A DNA stretch of 64,000 bases from Aminiphilus circumscriptus DSM 16581 (GTDB lineage Bacteria; Synergistota; Synergistia; Synergistales; Aminiphilaceae), in assembly GCF_000526375.1 (NCBI RefSeq), contig NZ_JAFY01000005.1, forward strand, positions 310,001 to 374,000, written 5' to 3'. The notes under the pieces are model-generated. The model saw only the letters and a list, made by a program, of their open reading frames with translations, did no database searches and had not been told where the DNA came from. The translations under genes and the position numbers were made by a program. Position 1 is the first letter of the stretch. Every line of letters begins with the position of its first letter. Of the stretch, positions 33,699-43,378 are shown in pieces.

Positions 33699-35966
33699 TC
33701 ACGGAGAGGGCGAGGCAACGACTTCCACTTCCACGGAATCGGGAATGTTCTCCGCATCGGCGACGGAAATGCGATGCTTCCCCGGCGTGAGAGACCAGAA
33801 AAGCTGCCCCCCAGGCTCCTGTCGTGCGAAGAATTCTCCGTTCACAAACCAGTAGAGGATGGTGTCGCCGCCTTCGGCAAGAAGCGGAACTTTCTGTTCC
33901 CCCGCACCGGAAACGAGTACATAGCGTTTTCCCGATCCCGGCGATGTGATGGCGAGCCGAAATGTCCGTCTTTCCACCTCTCCACGCGGGCGTCCTCCCG
34001 TTTCGTATCCCCGGAGTTCCAGCGGCCATTGCGTCACGGGTAGACCGTTTCGAAGTACATGGAGGGAACAGCGCCCGCCCGGGGAAACACCATCGATGTG
34101 CCATTCCCGGTAGGTTCGCTCGCAGGCGCTCCCCGGAGCGAGTCCGGAGAGCGCACAAACTTCGCGAAGCTCTACACCGGAGGGAGGCTCGAACCATTTC
34201 GGCCCGGGGAGTCCCGGAACCCTGCGGAGCATCCGCAATGCCACGGGTGTCGCCGCCCGGAGCCCCACAAGGCCGTCTCTGGGCGTGCCTCCCGTGTCTC
34301 CAAACCATATCACGACGGTATAGCGAGGTGAATAGGCGGCCGTCCAGGCATCCCGAAATCCGTAGGAGGTACCCGTCTTGAACGCGACCCACCGCCCGTC
34401 CTCTCCATACTGCTGTTCCGCCAGAGAAGAGAGCCGTCCCGGGTCCCGGAGACATTCCGCGACGAGAAAAGCCGCTCCGGGATCCACCACCGCATCGCCC
34501 CGGAAAGAACGCGCCGCCGTCTCTTCTTGGATTTCCATCCACCGCAAGGGCAACAAGCGTCCGCCTCCGGCAAGGGCCGCATAGGCCCGGGCGAGTTCGA
34601 GGAGCGTCACCTCGCAGCCCCCCAGGACAAGGGCATCCCCATAGGCGGAGGCATCGCGGTGGAGGTTTGCGAATCCGAAACGCCGGAGAAACGACAGGAA
34701 CGACGCGGTCCCGACCGTACGGAGCACTCGGACCGCCGGTGCGTTGAGCGATTCCGCCAGAGCGGCGCGGGCGCTCACGGGTCCTCGATAGAGGCGGTCG
34801 AAATTGCGGGGGGATTCACCCCGGAAACCGAGGGGGGTGTCTGCGAGAAGGGATCCCGGCCCAAGCAGCCCTTCCTGAAACGCCAGAGCGTAGAGAAACG
34901 GCTTGAGCGTGGATCCTGGGGAACGCAGCGCCTCGCCGCAGTCCACCCATCCGGCGCCGCGCTCTTCACCCCACCTGGCGTTTCCCACATAAGCCCGAAC
35001 GGCACGGGAGGAGTTCTCCACAAGAATTCCGGCGGCACTCACCGACGAAGGAAACGCACCCAGGGCCTCGTGCAGGAGACGTTCCATGTGACGCTGGAGA
35101 CCCAGATCAAGAGTCGACCGAAATACCGTCGTGTCCGGTGCGGCGAGCGCCCGTATCCGGTCCGCCGCATGGGCGGCCACGGGAAGGAAGGGGTGAAACC
35201 GCCCCATCACCGGCTCCGCCAGGGCGACGGAAAGTTCCGTGGAGGTGAGCACTCCCCGTTCGGCAAGAAGCGTGAGAAGGAGATCTCTTCTTTTCCGCGC
35301 TCCCTGCGGGTTTTTGTCCGGACGGAGCGCGCTGGGGCTCTTCAGGAGTCCTACCAGAAGAGCCGCCTCTCCCACGGAGAGAGAACGGGCACTCTTGCCG
35401 AAATAAAGCAGGGACGCGGCCTCCACACCTCGGATGTTCCCTCCGAAGGGCGCCTTGTTCAGGTACAGCTCAAGAATTTGTTCCTTGGGAAAGCGTCGTT
35501 CGAGACGAAGCGCCTGAAAAAACTCCTCCGCCTTGGCGCGCATGGTCCTCGGCCTCGGCACGGTGAGCCGGACCAGTTGGCTCGTGATGGTGGACGCACC
35601 GGAGATGACCCGCCCCTCGTGGATATTCCCCGCGAGAGCCCGGAAAATCGCGATCAGGTCCACCCCGGGATGGGAAAAGAAACGCCGGTCCTCCACCTCG
35701 ACAGCCACTTTGGGCAACCACGTCCCCATGGCATCCAAGGAGACGGGTAAACTCCAGGCACCATCCGGGGCAAGGTAGGCCCGAAGCATACGTCCTTCCC
35801 TGTCGAAGACGACAGGCGACGCGGGACATTCGCGCAGCGCCTCCGGATCGACAGGAGGAACCGTCTTCCACAGGAAGACGATTCCTCCCGCAAGCGTCAG
35901 CAGCAGGACGGCAAGGAAAACCTCAACGGACCTCCACCGTGTTCGGGAGGCTCTCTCTTCGCTCAT
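33699..35966 (-). CDS. pbpC: Penicillin-binding protein 1C (bifunctional transglycosylase/transpeptidase)
   Basis: 755-residue inner-membrane peptidoglycan synthase. Cytoplasmic start, one membrane anchor (about 16-34), transglycosylase domain with the catalytic Glu in VEDRRFF (E92) and SGASTITSQLVRL. The transpeptidase domain has SxxK S352-TLK355, SLN 406-408 and KTG at 530-532. A C-terminal BiPBP_C-type domain (about 670-755) is typical of PBP1C. It follows the alpha-2-macroglobulin gene by 46 bp, the well-known pair thought to guard and repair the cell wall. Confidence 0.95.
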   Translation of the reverse strand: MSEERASRTRWRSVEVFLAVLLLTLAGGIVFLWKTVPPVDPEALRECPASPVVFDREGRMLRAYLAPDGAWSLPVSLDAMGTWLPKVAVEVEDRRFFSHPGVDLIAIFRALAGNIHEGRVISGASTITSQLVRLTVPRPRTMRAKAEEFFQALRLERRFPKEQILELYLNKAPFGGNIRGVEAASLLYFGKSARSLSVGEAALLVGLLKSPSALRPDKNPQGARKRRDLLLTLLAERGVLTSTELSVALAEPVMGRFHPFLPVAAHAADRIRALAAPDTTVFRSTLDLGLQRHMERLLHEALGAFPSSVSAAGILVENSSRAVRAYVGNARWGEERGAGWVDCGEALRSPGSTLKPFLYALAFQEGLLGPGSLLADTPLGFRGESPRNFDRLYRGPVSARAALAESLNAPAVRVLRTVGTASFLSFLRRFGFANLHRDASAYGDALVLGGCEVTLLELARAYAALAGGGRLLPLRWMEIQEETAARSFRGDAVVDPGAAFLVAECLRDPGRLSSLAEQQYGEDGRWVAFKTGTSYGFRDAWTAAYSPRYTVVIWFGDTGGTPRDGLVGLRAATPVALRMLRRVPGLPGPKWFEPPSGVELREVCALSGLAPGSACERTYREWHIDGVSPGGRCSLHVLRNGLPVTQWPLELRGYETGGRPRGEVERRTFRLAITSPGSGKRYVLVSGAGEQKVPLLAEGGDTILYWFVNGEFFARQEPGGQLFWSLTPGKHRISVADAENIPDSVEVEVVASPSP

Positions 35967-36012
35967 GGTATCCGCCTTCTCTTCCGGTCAGACCAGAGTC
36001 GACCGTCCGCGT

Positions 36013-39000
36013 TCACTCCACACGCATCATTCCCGCGGAACCGATGGCCCGTACCGCCGGATCGTACATGGCCTCCACGGCGGCGGGCGGAAGGACAAAT
36101 GTCCCTCTGCTCACGGCACGTACCTGATAGATGTAGTGAAAGGTCTTTTTCTCCGCAAGCCGGTTTACGAAGAGGAGAAGGCGGTCGTCCCGAACTTCCT
36201 CCCTGACACTGGCGTCCTGTTTCTCTTCCGCGCCTGCGGTAAGACGGGGGTTCTCGATCTCGAAGCATCCCGGAAGGAGATCCGCCACCACCAGATCGGT
36301 CACGGTCCGCTCGGGGAGAACCTCCAACCGCACTTGCAACAGATCCCCCTGCCGGATGTTCGCGTCCTTTGAGAGGGGATTCCCGTTCCTGTCGAGGAGT
36401 GTACGCTTGATCGAAATCCCTCGGGAAACAGGCTTCGGCATCTCAAGAGGAACCCCATCCGCAACCCAGGCGTAATACACGGTTCCCTCGCCGCTGCAGG
36501 AAAGACGCAGCGGCCGGTCGAGCCCATCCTCCTCGGAGAGCACCAGGCGCTCTCCCTGTCGCACTTCGCCGAGAAGCCGCCCCTCCTCGTCCAGAAGCCG
36601 GGCCGTGAAGGGGCGCCTCGCCCGCCCGGTACCCTCGAGATAGGCCCCCAAAGCGAGGGCCGCAAAGGCGTTCTCCTGGGTTCCATACCAGGTTCCCCCC
36701 GTGCGGGCCGCGAGCAGTTTCTCCGCAAGAAGAGGAATCTCCGGCGCGGCAGTGTCGATCTGAAGCCACATCAACAGCGCGAGCGCGCTGTCCCGGACTC
36801 CCGAATCAAGCGTTTCGGCCCCGCTTGGAGGAGTCTCCACGGAGATGGTGGTCTGACCGAGCAGATTTCTGGCGGTCTCCTTCTGGCCGGAGAGGGCGTA
36901 GGCTCCGGCCAAGAAAAGGCGGCCCGCCGAACGGAGCTGCTCCACCCGCTCCCGAAGATGTTCCATCCACGCCAGAGGCGGCTCCCCCGCCAGGGCGAGC
37001 ACATATGCGCCATAGGCCTTGGCGGTGTAAGCGTTCAGAACGTCCTCGTCCGTTCCTCCCGGCAATGCCGGAAGAAGCCGCCGCACGAAGGAAAGCGCAA
37101 AGCCGAGGGATTCTTCGGAAAGAGGAACTCCTTGTTTTTTCGCGGCGACGAGGAAATGCACCGCGTACACGCCGGACCAGTCCGTTCCCTCGGCGCTGCC
37201 TGGCCACAGACTGAATCCGCCGTCCCACCGCTGCAGGGACATGATTCGCCGCACCCGTTCGTCGAGAAGACGTCTCCGTTCCGCCTCGCTCGCCAAAAGA
37301 GGATCCACCTCGGCGACGATGGAGGGAAGCGCCAGCAGGGGCCATGCGCTGGAGACGGTCTGTTCGAGACATCCGTAAGGATAGGTGTTGAGATAGCGCA
37401 GCACGCCGGCGAGATCCACTCCGGGAGCGCCGGAGAGGACCAGCCTGCTCCGAACCGTTCCGGGAAACCAGGACCTAGGCAGATCCAGAGATCCTACAGA
37501 GCCGGCAGGCACACTGCCTCCGCCGGAAAGAGAAACCCTGGGGCTCGCTGGCCGGACCGGAAGAGAGACCGTCTCCTCGGCCAGGTCGCCATCCCAGGCA
37601 GCGGCGACGGTGACCCGCGCCACGCCGCCTTCGGAAACGGCACGAAGCGGGACGAGAAGCGCCTCGCTTTTTCCGCCGGGGTCGAGGGAGTGCGCGGAGG
37701 AAAGCGTCGCGTCCGAGGAAATCGGTCCTTCGAGCCGCAGCTCGACCTGTACATCCAGAGGACGTTCCGCCCTGGAGAAGAGCGTCACCGGAACCAGGAA
37801 GGTATCCCCCGGCGCAACGGCCCGGGGCAGGGAAAGTTCCGCCACCACATCCCGGGCGATTTCGACAGGCACCTCGCCCGTTCCGGAAAGCGCTCCCGCC
37901 GCGGCGACGACCATGATACGCCCCCGCCCGCTGAACTCGGGAATTTCCAACTCCATCGTGACACGCCCCTCCGCGTCCGTGGCCTGGGGCGGAAGGAAGA
38001 GAGAGAGAGGCACGAAGCGCCGAGCCCGCACGGGAGAAAGGCTCGCCCTCATCATCGCCTCCTCGCCGTCGCCACCGCCGGGACGAAGCAGCGCCGTTGC
38101 CTTGCCCTCGACGGGAAGCAGCTCGTCGTAGAGATCGAAGGTCTGCACGCCGAGAGCCCGAAGAGCCGTAAAGAAGGACCAGGGATCCGGCGTGGTGAAA
38201 TCCGTGAGACCGAGGATTCCCTCGTCCACGAAGGCCAGAGCGGCCTCTCCCGGCACGGCGTTGCCCTGGGCATCCTCGAGGCGGACCGAGACGGAGAAGG
38301 AACGGCCCGGACGGACCCGGGAAGGCGCTTCCACCAGCGTGCGCAGGCGAAGCGCGTCCTGATCCACGGCAATTCGCACCGTCCCGAGCGCCCTGTGACT
38401 ACTCCAGTTCTCCACGGTCTCCGAGACCTCCCGGACGACCCAGACAGTGCAATAGGCATTAGGCGCCATGGCCGCGGTCACGGGGAAACGGATCTCCGTC
38501 TTTTTTGTCGCAAGATCCAGGACGCGATGCTCGAGAACACGGTCGGTCTCCACGGTGAAAAGCAGTTTTCCGGCAAAGGGGGCCTCCACTTTGATTCGGG
38601 CCTCGTCCCCCTCCGCATAGAGCGTCTTCGAAGGGGAGAGGCGCACCTGATCGAGGAGCGATCCTCCTCCCGTCCCTCCGTCACCGAAGGCGTAGAAACG
38701 CACCGACGCCGCGGCACCCCCCTCTTCGTCCGTGACGCGGAGAAGATACTGCCCGTCCTCCCTGGGCGTAAAGGCGAAGGAACCCTCGCCTCCCGAGAGG
38801 GGCACACCCGACCGCTCCAGAGAGACGAACTCCTCCCGTCCCTGGAAACGGTAGCGTCCGTCCTCCTCCACAAGCACACTGTGCCAGATCACCCTGGAGA
38901 TTTCCGCCGTGACGGCGCCAAGAGGCGCGGGGCTTCCGTCGGGAAGCGTCGCGCCGATGCGGAAGGAAACGCTCGTCCCTGTGCGGACTTCGTCCCGGGG

Positions 39001-41343
39001 AGCACGGATGCCCACATAGGTCCCCACGGGATGGTAGGGAAGCGAGAGTGTTTTGTAAGCGAAACGCCCTCCCTCCTCCATGACGCCCGCCCGGAAAAGG
39101 AGCGTTCCCGAATCCGCGAAGGGCCCCTCGTAGGTGAAGAGCCCCTTCCCCTCGTCATCGAGAACGATGCTTCCGAGGAATTCCTGGTAGGGGACAGGTT
39201 TCTTTTCCCCATCGGCAAAGACAAACCCCTCCCATCCCGGAGGCGAGAAGGGCTTGGGAACCAGGCGGACCTCCACCTCGCAGGGAAGGCCCGCGGCGGG
39301 AGCACCGAAGAGATAGCGCCCCGTCACGGCGAACTCCAGAGAATCCCCCGGGAAGAGTTCTTTTCTGTCCGCCTCCACCTCTACCTCGATGCGGGGCGGA
39401 GCGAATTCCTCCACCAGGAACTGCAGCGACTCCAGAGGTGTTTTCTCTCCGGGGAGAAAGATCCTTACGGTGTACGTTCCCGTGGGGACGCTGTCCGCAA
39501 GGGGGATGGCGACGTGGGCGAACCCCTGGGGCGTGAGCAGGGCCGATTCCCGGAGAAGCTCCCGTCCCGTGGGGGACATCACGGAAAACTGGAGCGGAAA
39601 GGACTCGGGAGAACGGTGTTCCGGATCCCGGAGAAGCGCCGTGACATCCGCCGTCTCCCCGGGGCGGAAGACCCCCCTGGGAAGGAAGAGGAACGCGTCA
39701 TATCCCTTGCGCAGATAGGGACGTCCTGCTGTCTCGTACCCCGCGAGCGCCACCAGATCCTGTCGCAGAACGAGATAGGTCGCGTCCTCCCCGGAAGAGA
39801 CGGTGACCACTCGGGGAAAGAGCTGTTCGTCCCACGGGGCATCCATCTCCACGAGGGCCACTCCGTCTCCGTCAGTGCTCCCCTCCGCGAGGAGCTGGTT
39901 CGACGCGGAGTAAACCCGCACCACTGCCTTCTCCACGGGCGCGAGGGAGGCGATGGAGTTCACCCACACCAGAACACCTCGGGGAAAAACCTTTGCCGTG
40001 ACTCCCAGATCCGAGACGGACACGACGAGACGTCCCTGTTCCCAGGCACCCCACTGCATGTCCTGGGCGGTGAGGAGGAAAATCCCCTTGTCCGGGCTCA
40101 CGAGGGAACGAAGGTCCACCGCCCGCCGGGTCAGTTCGTTCACTCCGCCCCCCGGGAAAAAATTCTCCCGGGCAACGAGTCGGGAAAGGCTCTGGGAAAG
40201 TCCTTCTTCACCGAGCCCCATGGCGAGGGGAACATTGTTGTCGTACACACGCCAGGCCGTGATCTCCACCTCATCGACGTTCACTGTCTCCAGGGGAATC
40301 CGCAGATCCCCCGCAGGCGAGATGTAGGTTCCCGCCGCGGGAAAGCGCACGAGCGGCGCCACGTCGGGGAAGATGAATGCCTTCTGGTACTCCGCCTCCA
40401 AGCGTCCTCCCTGAGCACCCGGAAGCCCTTTCTTGACGGTGAGCACCACCCGGTCTCTGGGGCGGAAATCGCCCACTACGGCGAATCCCCAGTCCGAGGG
40501 TTCCACCGTGAAGGGAACCGCTGGGGAAAGGGACACGAAAGCGGCGGCACGCCCAACATCGACGGGAGCGGACGTACTTATCCAGATGCGCCCCCGGTCC
40601 TCCGCCTCGGATTCTGCGTAACCGCTCTGAATGGCGAGCACGAAGGCGGGAACGATCTCCTGGCGTACGTCCTTGACGAGCCCGAGGTCGCCCGTCGCGG
40701 GAGGAAATCCCGCGGCGATCTCGAGCGTGAGTTTTTTCCCGGAGAACGAGGCGAGGCGCACCGACACCTTTTTGGATGGAGGACCAGCGGGAAGATCGTA
40801 GGGGATCTCCCGTCCGCCCTCGTCGCGAAAGGCAAGATATCCCCGGAGCCGCAAGGGCGAAACGGGAAGAGAGAAACGCAGATCGAGGGTCAACGACCCT
40901 CTGGGATCAAAATCGACCTGCGTGGCATCAAGGAACGCGAGAGGTGCGGTGCGGAAGGCGAAGACGTGCCGCCCCGCGAGAAGCCGCCCGTTCTGATCCC
41001 GAAGATCGTCCCGGAACGTAGCGGTGTAGCGGGTCGCCAAGGCGAAAGGAACTGCGGGGGTGAAGACGCAGGTCCGCTCATCCTGCCACGTCCATCCGCC
41101 TTTGAGTCTCGGCAGGAGGAGGAACGGCGCGTTCTTTTCGTCCAGAGGTTTTCCCACCGCAGTCTTCTGCACCACGGGAGCGGAGAAGACCGCCGTCACC
41201 TTGGGAGATCCCTTCACTTCTCCCTCGGGAGAAAAAGAGGCGACGACGAATTCTGCCGCCTTCTCCTGCGCGGCGTGGCCGACACCGCCCAGCACGCACA
41301 CCGCCAGCAGAACCAAAACAAGCAGGCGCACCGTCAAACGCAT
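36013..41343 (-). CDS. Bacterial alpha-2-macroglobulin with thioester
   Basis: 1776-residue exported protease trap. A signal peptide (about 1-24, GHAAQ) leads it to the periplasm. It is not clearly a lipoprotein, because the Cys context LAVC fits a lipobox poorly. The MG/beta-sandwich domains are followed by the thioester motif YGCLEQ with Cys1325, which forms a Cys-Gln thioester that covalently traps proteases. The alpha-alpha toroid follows with RWDGGFSLWPG. It is coupled to pbpC, as in E. coli yfhM-pbpC. The ATG at 41343 is chosen for the signal peptide and GGGGGAGG; the upstream frame is untypical. Confidence 0.93.
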   Translation of the reverse strand: MRLTVRLLVLVLLAVCVLGGVGHAAQEKAAEFVVASFSPEGEVKGSPKVTAVFSAPVVQKTAVGKPLDEKNAPFLLLPRLKGGWTWQDERTCVFTPAVPFALATRYTATFRDDLRDQNGRLLAGRHVFAFRTAPLAFLDATQVDFDPRGSLTLDLRFSLPVSPLRLRGYLAFRDEGGREIPYDLPAGPPSKKVSVRLASFSGKKLTLEIAAGFPPATGDLGLVKDVRQEIVPAFVLAIQSGYAESEAEDRGRIWISTSAPVDVGRAAAFVSLSPAVPFTVEPSDWGFAVVGDFRPRDRVVLTVKKGLPGAQGGRLEAEYQKAFIFPDVAPLVRFPAAGTYISPAGDLRIPLETVNVDEVEITAWRVYDNNVPLAMGLGEEGLSQSLSRLVARENFFPGGGVNELTRRAVDLRSLVSPDKGIFLLTAQDMQWGAWEQGRLVVSVSDLGVTAKVFPRGVLVWVNSIASLAPVEKAVVRVYSASNQLLAEGSTDGDGVALVEMDAPWDEQLFPRVVTVSSGEDATYLVLRQDLVALAGYETAGRPYLRKGYDAFLFLPRGVFRPGETADVTALLRDPEHRSPESFPLQFSVMSPTGRELLRESALLTPQGFAHVAIPLADSVPTGTYTVRIFLPGEKTPLESLQFLVEEFAPPRIEVEVEADRKELFPGDSLEFAVTGRYLFGAPAAGLPCEVEVRLVPKPFSPPGWEGFVFADGEKKPVPYQEFLGSIVLDDEGKGLFTYEGPFADSGTLLFRAGVMEEGGRFAYKTLSLPYHPVGTYVGIRAPRDEVRTGTSVSFRIGATLPDGSPAPLGAVTAEISRVIWHSVLVEEDGRYRFQGREEFVSLERSGVPLSGGEGSFAFTPREDGQYLLRVTDEEGGAAASVRFYAFGDGGTGGGSLLDQVRLSPSKTLYAEGDEARIKVEAPFAGKLLFTVETDRVLEHRVLDLATKKTEIRFPVTAAMAPNAYCTVWVVREVSETVENWSSHRALGTVRIAVDQDALRLRTLVEAPSRVRPGRSFSVSVRLEDAQGNAVPGEAALAFVDEGILGLTDFTTPDPWSFFTALRALGVQTFDLYDELLPVEGKATALLRPGGGDGEEAMMRASLSPVRARRFVPLSLFLPPQATDAEGRVTMELEIPEFSGRGRIMVVAAAGALSGTGEVPVEIARDVVAELSLPRAVAPGDTFLVPVTLFSRAERPLDVQVELRLEGPISSDATLSSAHSLDPGGKSEALLVPLRAVSEGGVARVTVAAAWDGDLAEETVSLPVRPASPRVSLSGGGSVPAGSVGSLDLPRSWFPGTVRSRLVLSGAPGVDLAGVLRYLNTYPYGCLEQTVSSAWPLLALPSIVAEVDPLLASEAERRRLLDERVRRIMSLQRWDGGFSLWPGSAEGTDWSGVYAVHFLVAAKKQGVPLSEESLGFALSFVRRLLPALPGGTDEDVLNAYTAKAYGAYVLALAGEPPLAWMEHLRERVEQLRSAGRLFLAGAYALSGQKETARNLLGQTTISVETPPSGAETLDSGVRDSALALLMWLQIDTAAPEIPLLAEKLLAARTGGTWYGTQENAFAALALGAYLEGTGRARRPFTARLLDEEGRLLGEVRQGERLVLSEEDGLDRPLRLSCSGEGTVYYAWVADGVPLEMPKPVSRGISIKRTLLDRNGNPLSKDANIRQGDLLQVRLEVLPERTVTDLVVADLLPGCFEIENPRLTAGAEEKQDASVREEVRDDRLLLFVNRLAEKKTFHYIYQVRAVSRGTFVLPPAAVEAMYDPAVRAIGSAGMMRVE

Positions 41344-41405
41344 TTCCCATCCCTCCCCCTGTTTCTCCGCGGAATTTTCCACGGATTCCTTCCGCCTTGA
41401 TGTCG

Positions 41406-41450
41406 AACGACCCCGGAGAATGACCGTAGCCGCTCTCCGGGGTCGTTTTT
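41406..41450. terminator. Hairpin terminator between encapsulin and macroglobulin genes
   Basis: A 14-bp stem (41406-41419 with 41434-41447) is followed by TTTTTT on the plus strand. On the minus strand, where the encapsulin transcript would end, the T run is weak. It lies about 115 bp downstream of the encapsulin stop. Confidence 0.55.
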
Positions 41451-41566
41451 TCCACCTGTCAATCAGAAATATTTCCGGAAGAAGCGCCCTTGGAAGAGAC
41501 GTCACTCTTCCGCAATCCTCTCCGTCCGCCTCCGATTCACTTTCGGCGGATTCACCACAGGACGCG

Positions 41567-42364
41567 TCACTTCGTCAGAGGTATCACAGCCTCGGGAACG
41601 ATGACGCGGAACGTGAAGGATTCCGTGAGGAAGAGCTGCACTTTTTTCGCCGAGACATCCTCGAATCCCACGGCGAAATCCTGCCCGAGCACCAGTTCCA
41701 TGTCGCCGCCCCGAAGGGAGACGAGATAGGCCGCATCGGTGTGGGGCAGCAGGATGATCTTTCCTCCCAGAAGGTCCTTGATCCGCTTATGCAGCGGATA
41801 GTCCCCGAAGGAATGAATGGCGTTCCAGAGGGAAGGTCCCGCCACCAGGGCATAGGGACCGCCCACCGCGGCATCCTGAAATTTCCCGAGCCCCTTGAGC
41901 AGGGTTCCGAGAATCGTTTCCTTGCTCTTCATGTCGAGGGAAACGGCGTTCCCCTTTCCAGCCTCCGCCAGACCGACGATGCCCGCCGCCTTGAGCCCCT
42001 CGTAGACGGCTTTCTCCTCGAAGAGCGCCGCCTTCTTCGCCGCTTCGTCGAGGGCCGAGAAATCGATGTCCTTGGCGCCCCGTTCCACGTTGTCCAACTC
42101 CCACCGGTCGAGCTCAAAGGAGATCCTGGTCTCGACGAGGGGTTGGACCTGATGCACACCGTAGACAACGCCTTCGGGCTTCTGGCCCTTGGGGACATCG
42201 AGCCGCCCCAAGGACAGAACCGCGTAATCCCAGCCGCGAGGGCCCTCCACATCGACAAATCTCCGTGCGGAGAGGTGCGCTTCGAGCACCGTGCGCGCCT
42301 GCGCGTCGATTTCCTTCCACGCTCCATCCGTAACCGGGGATAACGATCTCTTGAGAATGTCCAT
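41567..42364 (-). CDS. Encapsulin shell protein (family 1)
   Basis: 265-residue protein with the HK97 phage-capsid fold that self-assembles into a protein nanocompartment. Recognisable blocks: LKRSLSPVTDGAWKEID at the N-terminus, RRFVDVEGPRGWDYAVLSLG, the E-loop region VQPLVETRISFEL, and FEDVSAKKVQLFLTESFTFRV at the C-terminus. It lies 31 bp downstream of the gene for its likely cargo, the ferritin-like protein. GGGAGGAG is present before the ATG. Confidence 0.96.
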   Translation of the reverse strand: MDILKRSLSPVTDGAWKEIDAQARTVLEAHLSARRFVDVEGPRGWDYAVLSLGRLDVPKGQKPEGVVYGVHQVQPLVETRISFELDRWELDNVERGAKDIDFSALDEAAKKAALFEEKAVYEGLKAAGIVGLAEAGKGNAVSLDMKSKETILGTLLKGLGKFQDAAVGGPYALVAGPSLWNAIHSFGDYPLHKRIKDLLGGKIILLPHTDAAYLVSLRGGDMELVLGQDFAVGFEDVSAKKVQLFLTESFTFRVIVPEAVIPLTK

Positions 42365-42395
42365 TTCGTGCTCCTCCCTTTCGTCTCCTTCTACG

Positions 42396-42767
42396 CTATC
42401 TGTTTTTCATGCTCCCGATGCCGATGCCACTCGCCGAGGAAGCGGGTGCCGCGTTACCGGAACCCTCGCCTCCCGTGGCGGCTTCCTCGACCTCGGTGAT
42501 CGGCGCAGTGGTGAACAAGTAGGTCCGCAGCGCCGCATCCCACTCGGGCATGGTCCTCCGAAGCCATTCAAGCATCATGCACGCGTGCTCGATCTCTTCA
42601 TCCCGATTGTGCAGAATGACGCTCCTGATCGTCTCATCCTGCGATGCAGCAGCTCTCTGGTGGTACCAGTCCACCGCCTCGACTTCCTCTTTCAGGCTGT
42701 TCAACGCACGGTGAATGTCCCGGTCCGCCTGGGACAACTCCTCCACCGGTTCGTGATAGGAACTCAT
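42396..42767 (-). CDS. Encapsulated ferritin-like protein (EncFtn) with targeting peptide
   Basis: 123-residue cargo protein. The two-helix ferritin-like body contains HRALNSLKEEVEAVDWY and DEEIEHACMMLEW, with the ferroxidase Glu/His ligands. Two such subunits are needed to make one ferritin-like centre. The tail is a Gly/Ala/Ser linker ending in GIGIGSMKNR, which resembles the encapsulin-targeting peptide. EncFtn oxidises Fe(II) inside the shell for iron storage and oxidative-stress defence. It is first in the pair and AGGAGG lies 10 bp upstream of the ATG. Confidence 0.93.
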   Translation of the reverse strand: MSSYHEPVEELSQADRDIHRALNSLKEEVEAVDWYHQRAAASQDETIRSVILHNRDEEIEHACMMLEWLRRTMPEWDAALRTYLFTTAPITEVEEAATGGEGSGNAAPASSASGIGIGSMKNR

Positions 42768-42831
42768 CCGTCATGCACCTCCTGCAGCGTGATATTGACA
42801 GGAACATACTACCACATCTAAAAAGAACGGG

Positions 42832-42837
42832 TATACT
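42832..42837 (+). promoter_or_regulatory. Possible -10 for the universal stress protein gene
   Basis: TATACT lies 72 bp upstream of ATG 42910 within the 142-bp divergent gap to encFtn. A TTGACA (42795-42800) is also present, but its spacing to this -10 is too long. Confidence 0.35.
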
Positions 42838-42909
42838 TACAGAAATGGCGGCAAGGACGAACACTGCCGGAGACACACCTTCACCCCATCAGACAAGGAG
42901 GGATGTTCC

Positions 42910-43368
42910 ATGCCCCGCAAGATTCTCGTCGCTCTCGACCTGAGCAAGATCTCCGAGGAACTCGTGCTTTACGGACATTCGCTCGCCCATCGCCTGGACG
43001 TACAAGTGGATTTTCTCCACGCCCTGCCCCATACCTCCCTCTGGCGAGGCTACGAACCGTGGGTTCCCCCGGAGCTGGACATGCAGGTCAGGGAAATCGC
43101 CCAGAAAAAAATCGCCTACTGGATCCGCAGAGCGGAGGAGGCGCTCCCTTGCGAACACTGCCACGAGCACCAGGTCTTCGTGGAGGAGGGAAATCCCGCC
43201 GACCTGGTCATCTCCAAGGCCAAGGAAAACGGCTACAATCTCATCGTGGTGGGACACAAGGGGCAGAGCGCCCTGGAGCATCTCATCGTCGGCAGCACCG
43301 CCACCAACGTGGTCCGTTACGCCCACTGCTCGGTTCTCGTCTATCGACCGGGCCTCAAGGTTTTCTGA
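42910..43368 (+). CDS. Universal stress protein (UspA family)
   Basis: 152-residue ATP- or AMP-binding-type UspA fold protein. It has the N-terminal KILVALDLSKISEE and the C-terminal glycine-rich site VVGHKGQSALEHLIVGSTATNVVRYAHCSVLV, which matches the G-2X-G-9X-G-S/T pattern. The three cysteines at CEHCHEH in the middle are unusual. It lies 10 bp before ptsI on the same strand, a pairing I cannot explain by known pathways. GAAGGAGG-like site before the ATG. Confidence 0.9.
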   Translation: MPRKILVALDLSKISEELVLYGHSLAHRLDVQVDFLHALPHTSLWRGYEPWVPPELDMQVREIAQKKIAYWIRRAEEALPCEHCHEHQVFVEEGNPADLVISKAKENGYNLIVVGHKGQSALEHLIVGSTATNVVRYAHCSVLVYRPGLKVF

Positions 43369-43378
43369 GGAGGAACTC

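Noticed and set aside
33469-34542. Minus-strand frame of 357 codons overlapping pbpC
   Set aside because: Most of it is a second frame inside pbpC. Its tail in the gap has no recognisable sequence.
36958-41400. Plus-strand frame of 1480 codons opposite the macroglobulin gene
   Set aside because: Composition is rich in Arg, Gly and His as expected for an antisense shadow; no start signal or recognisable domain.
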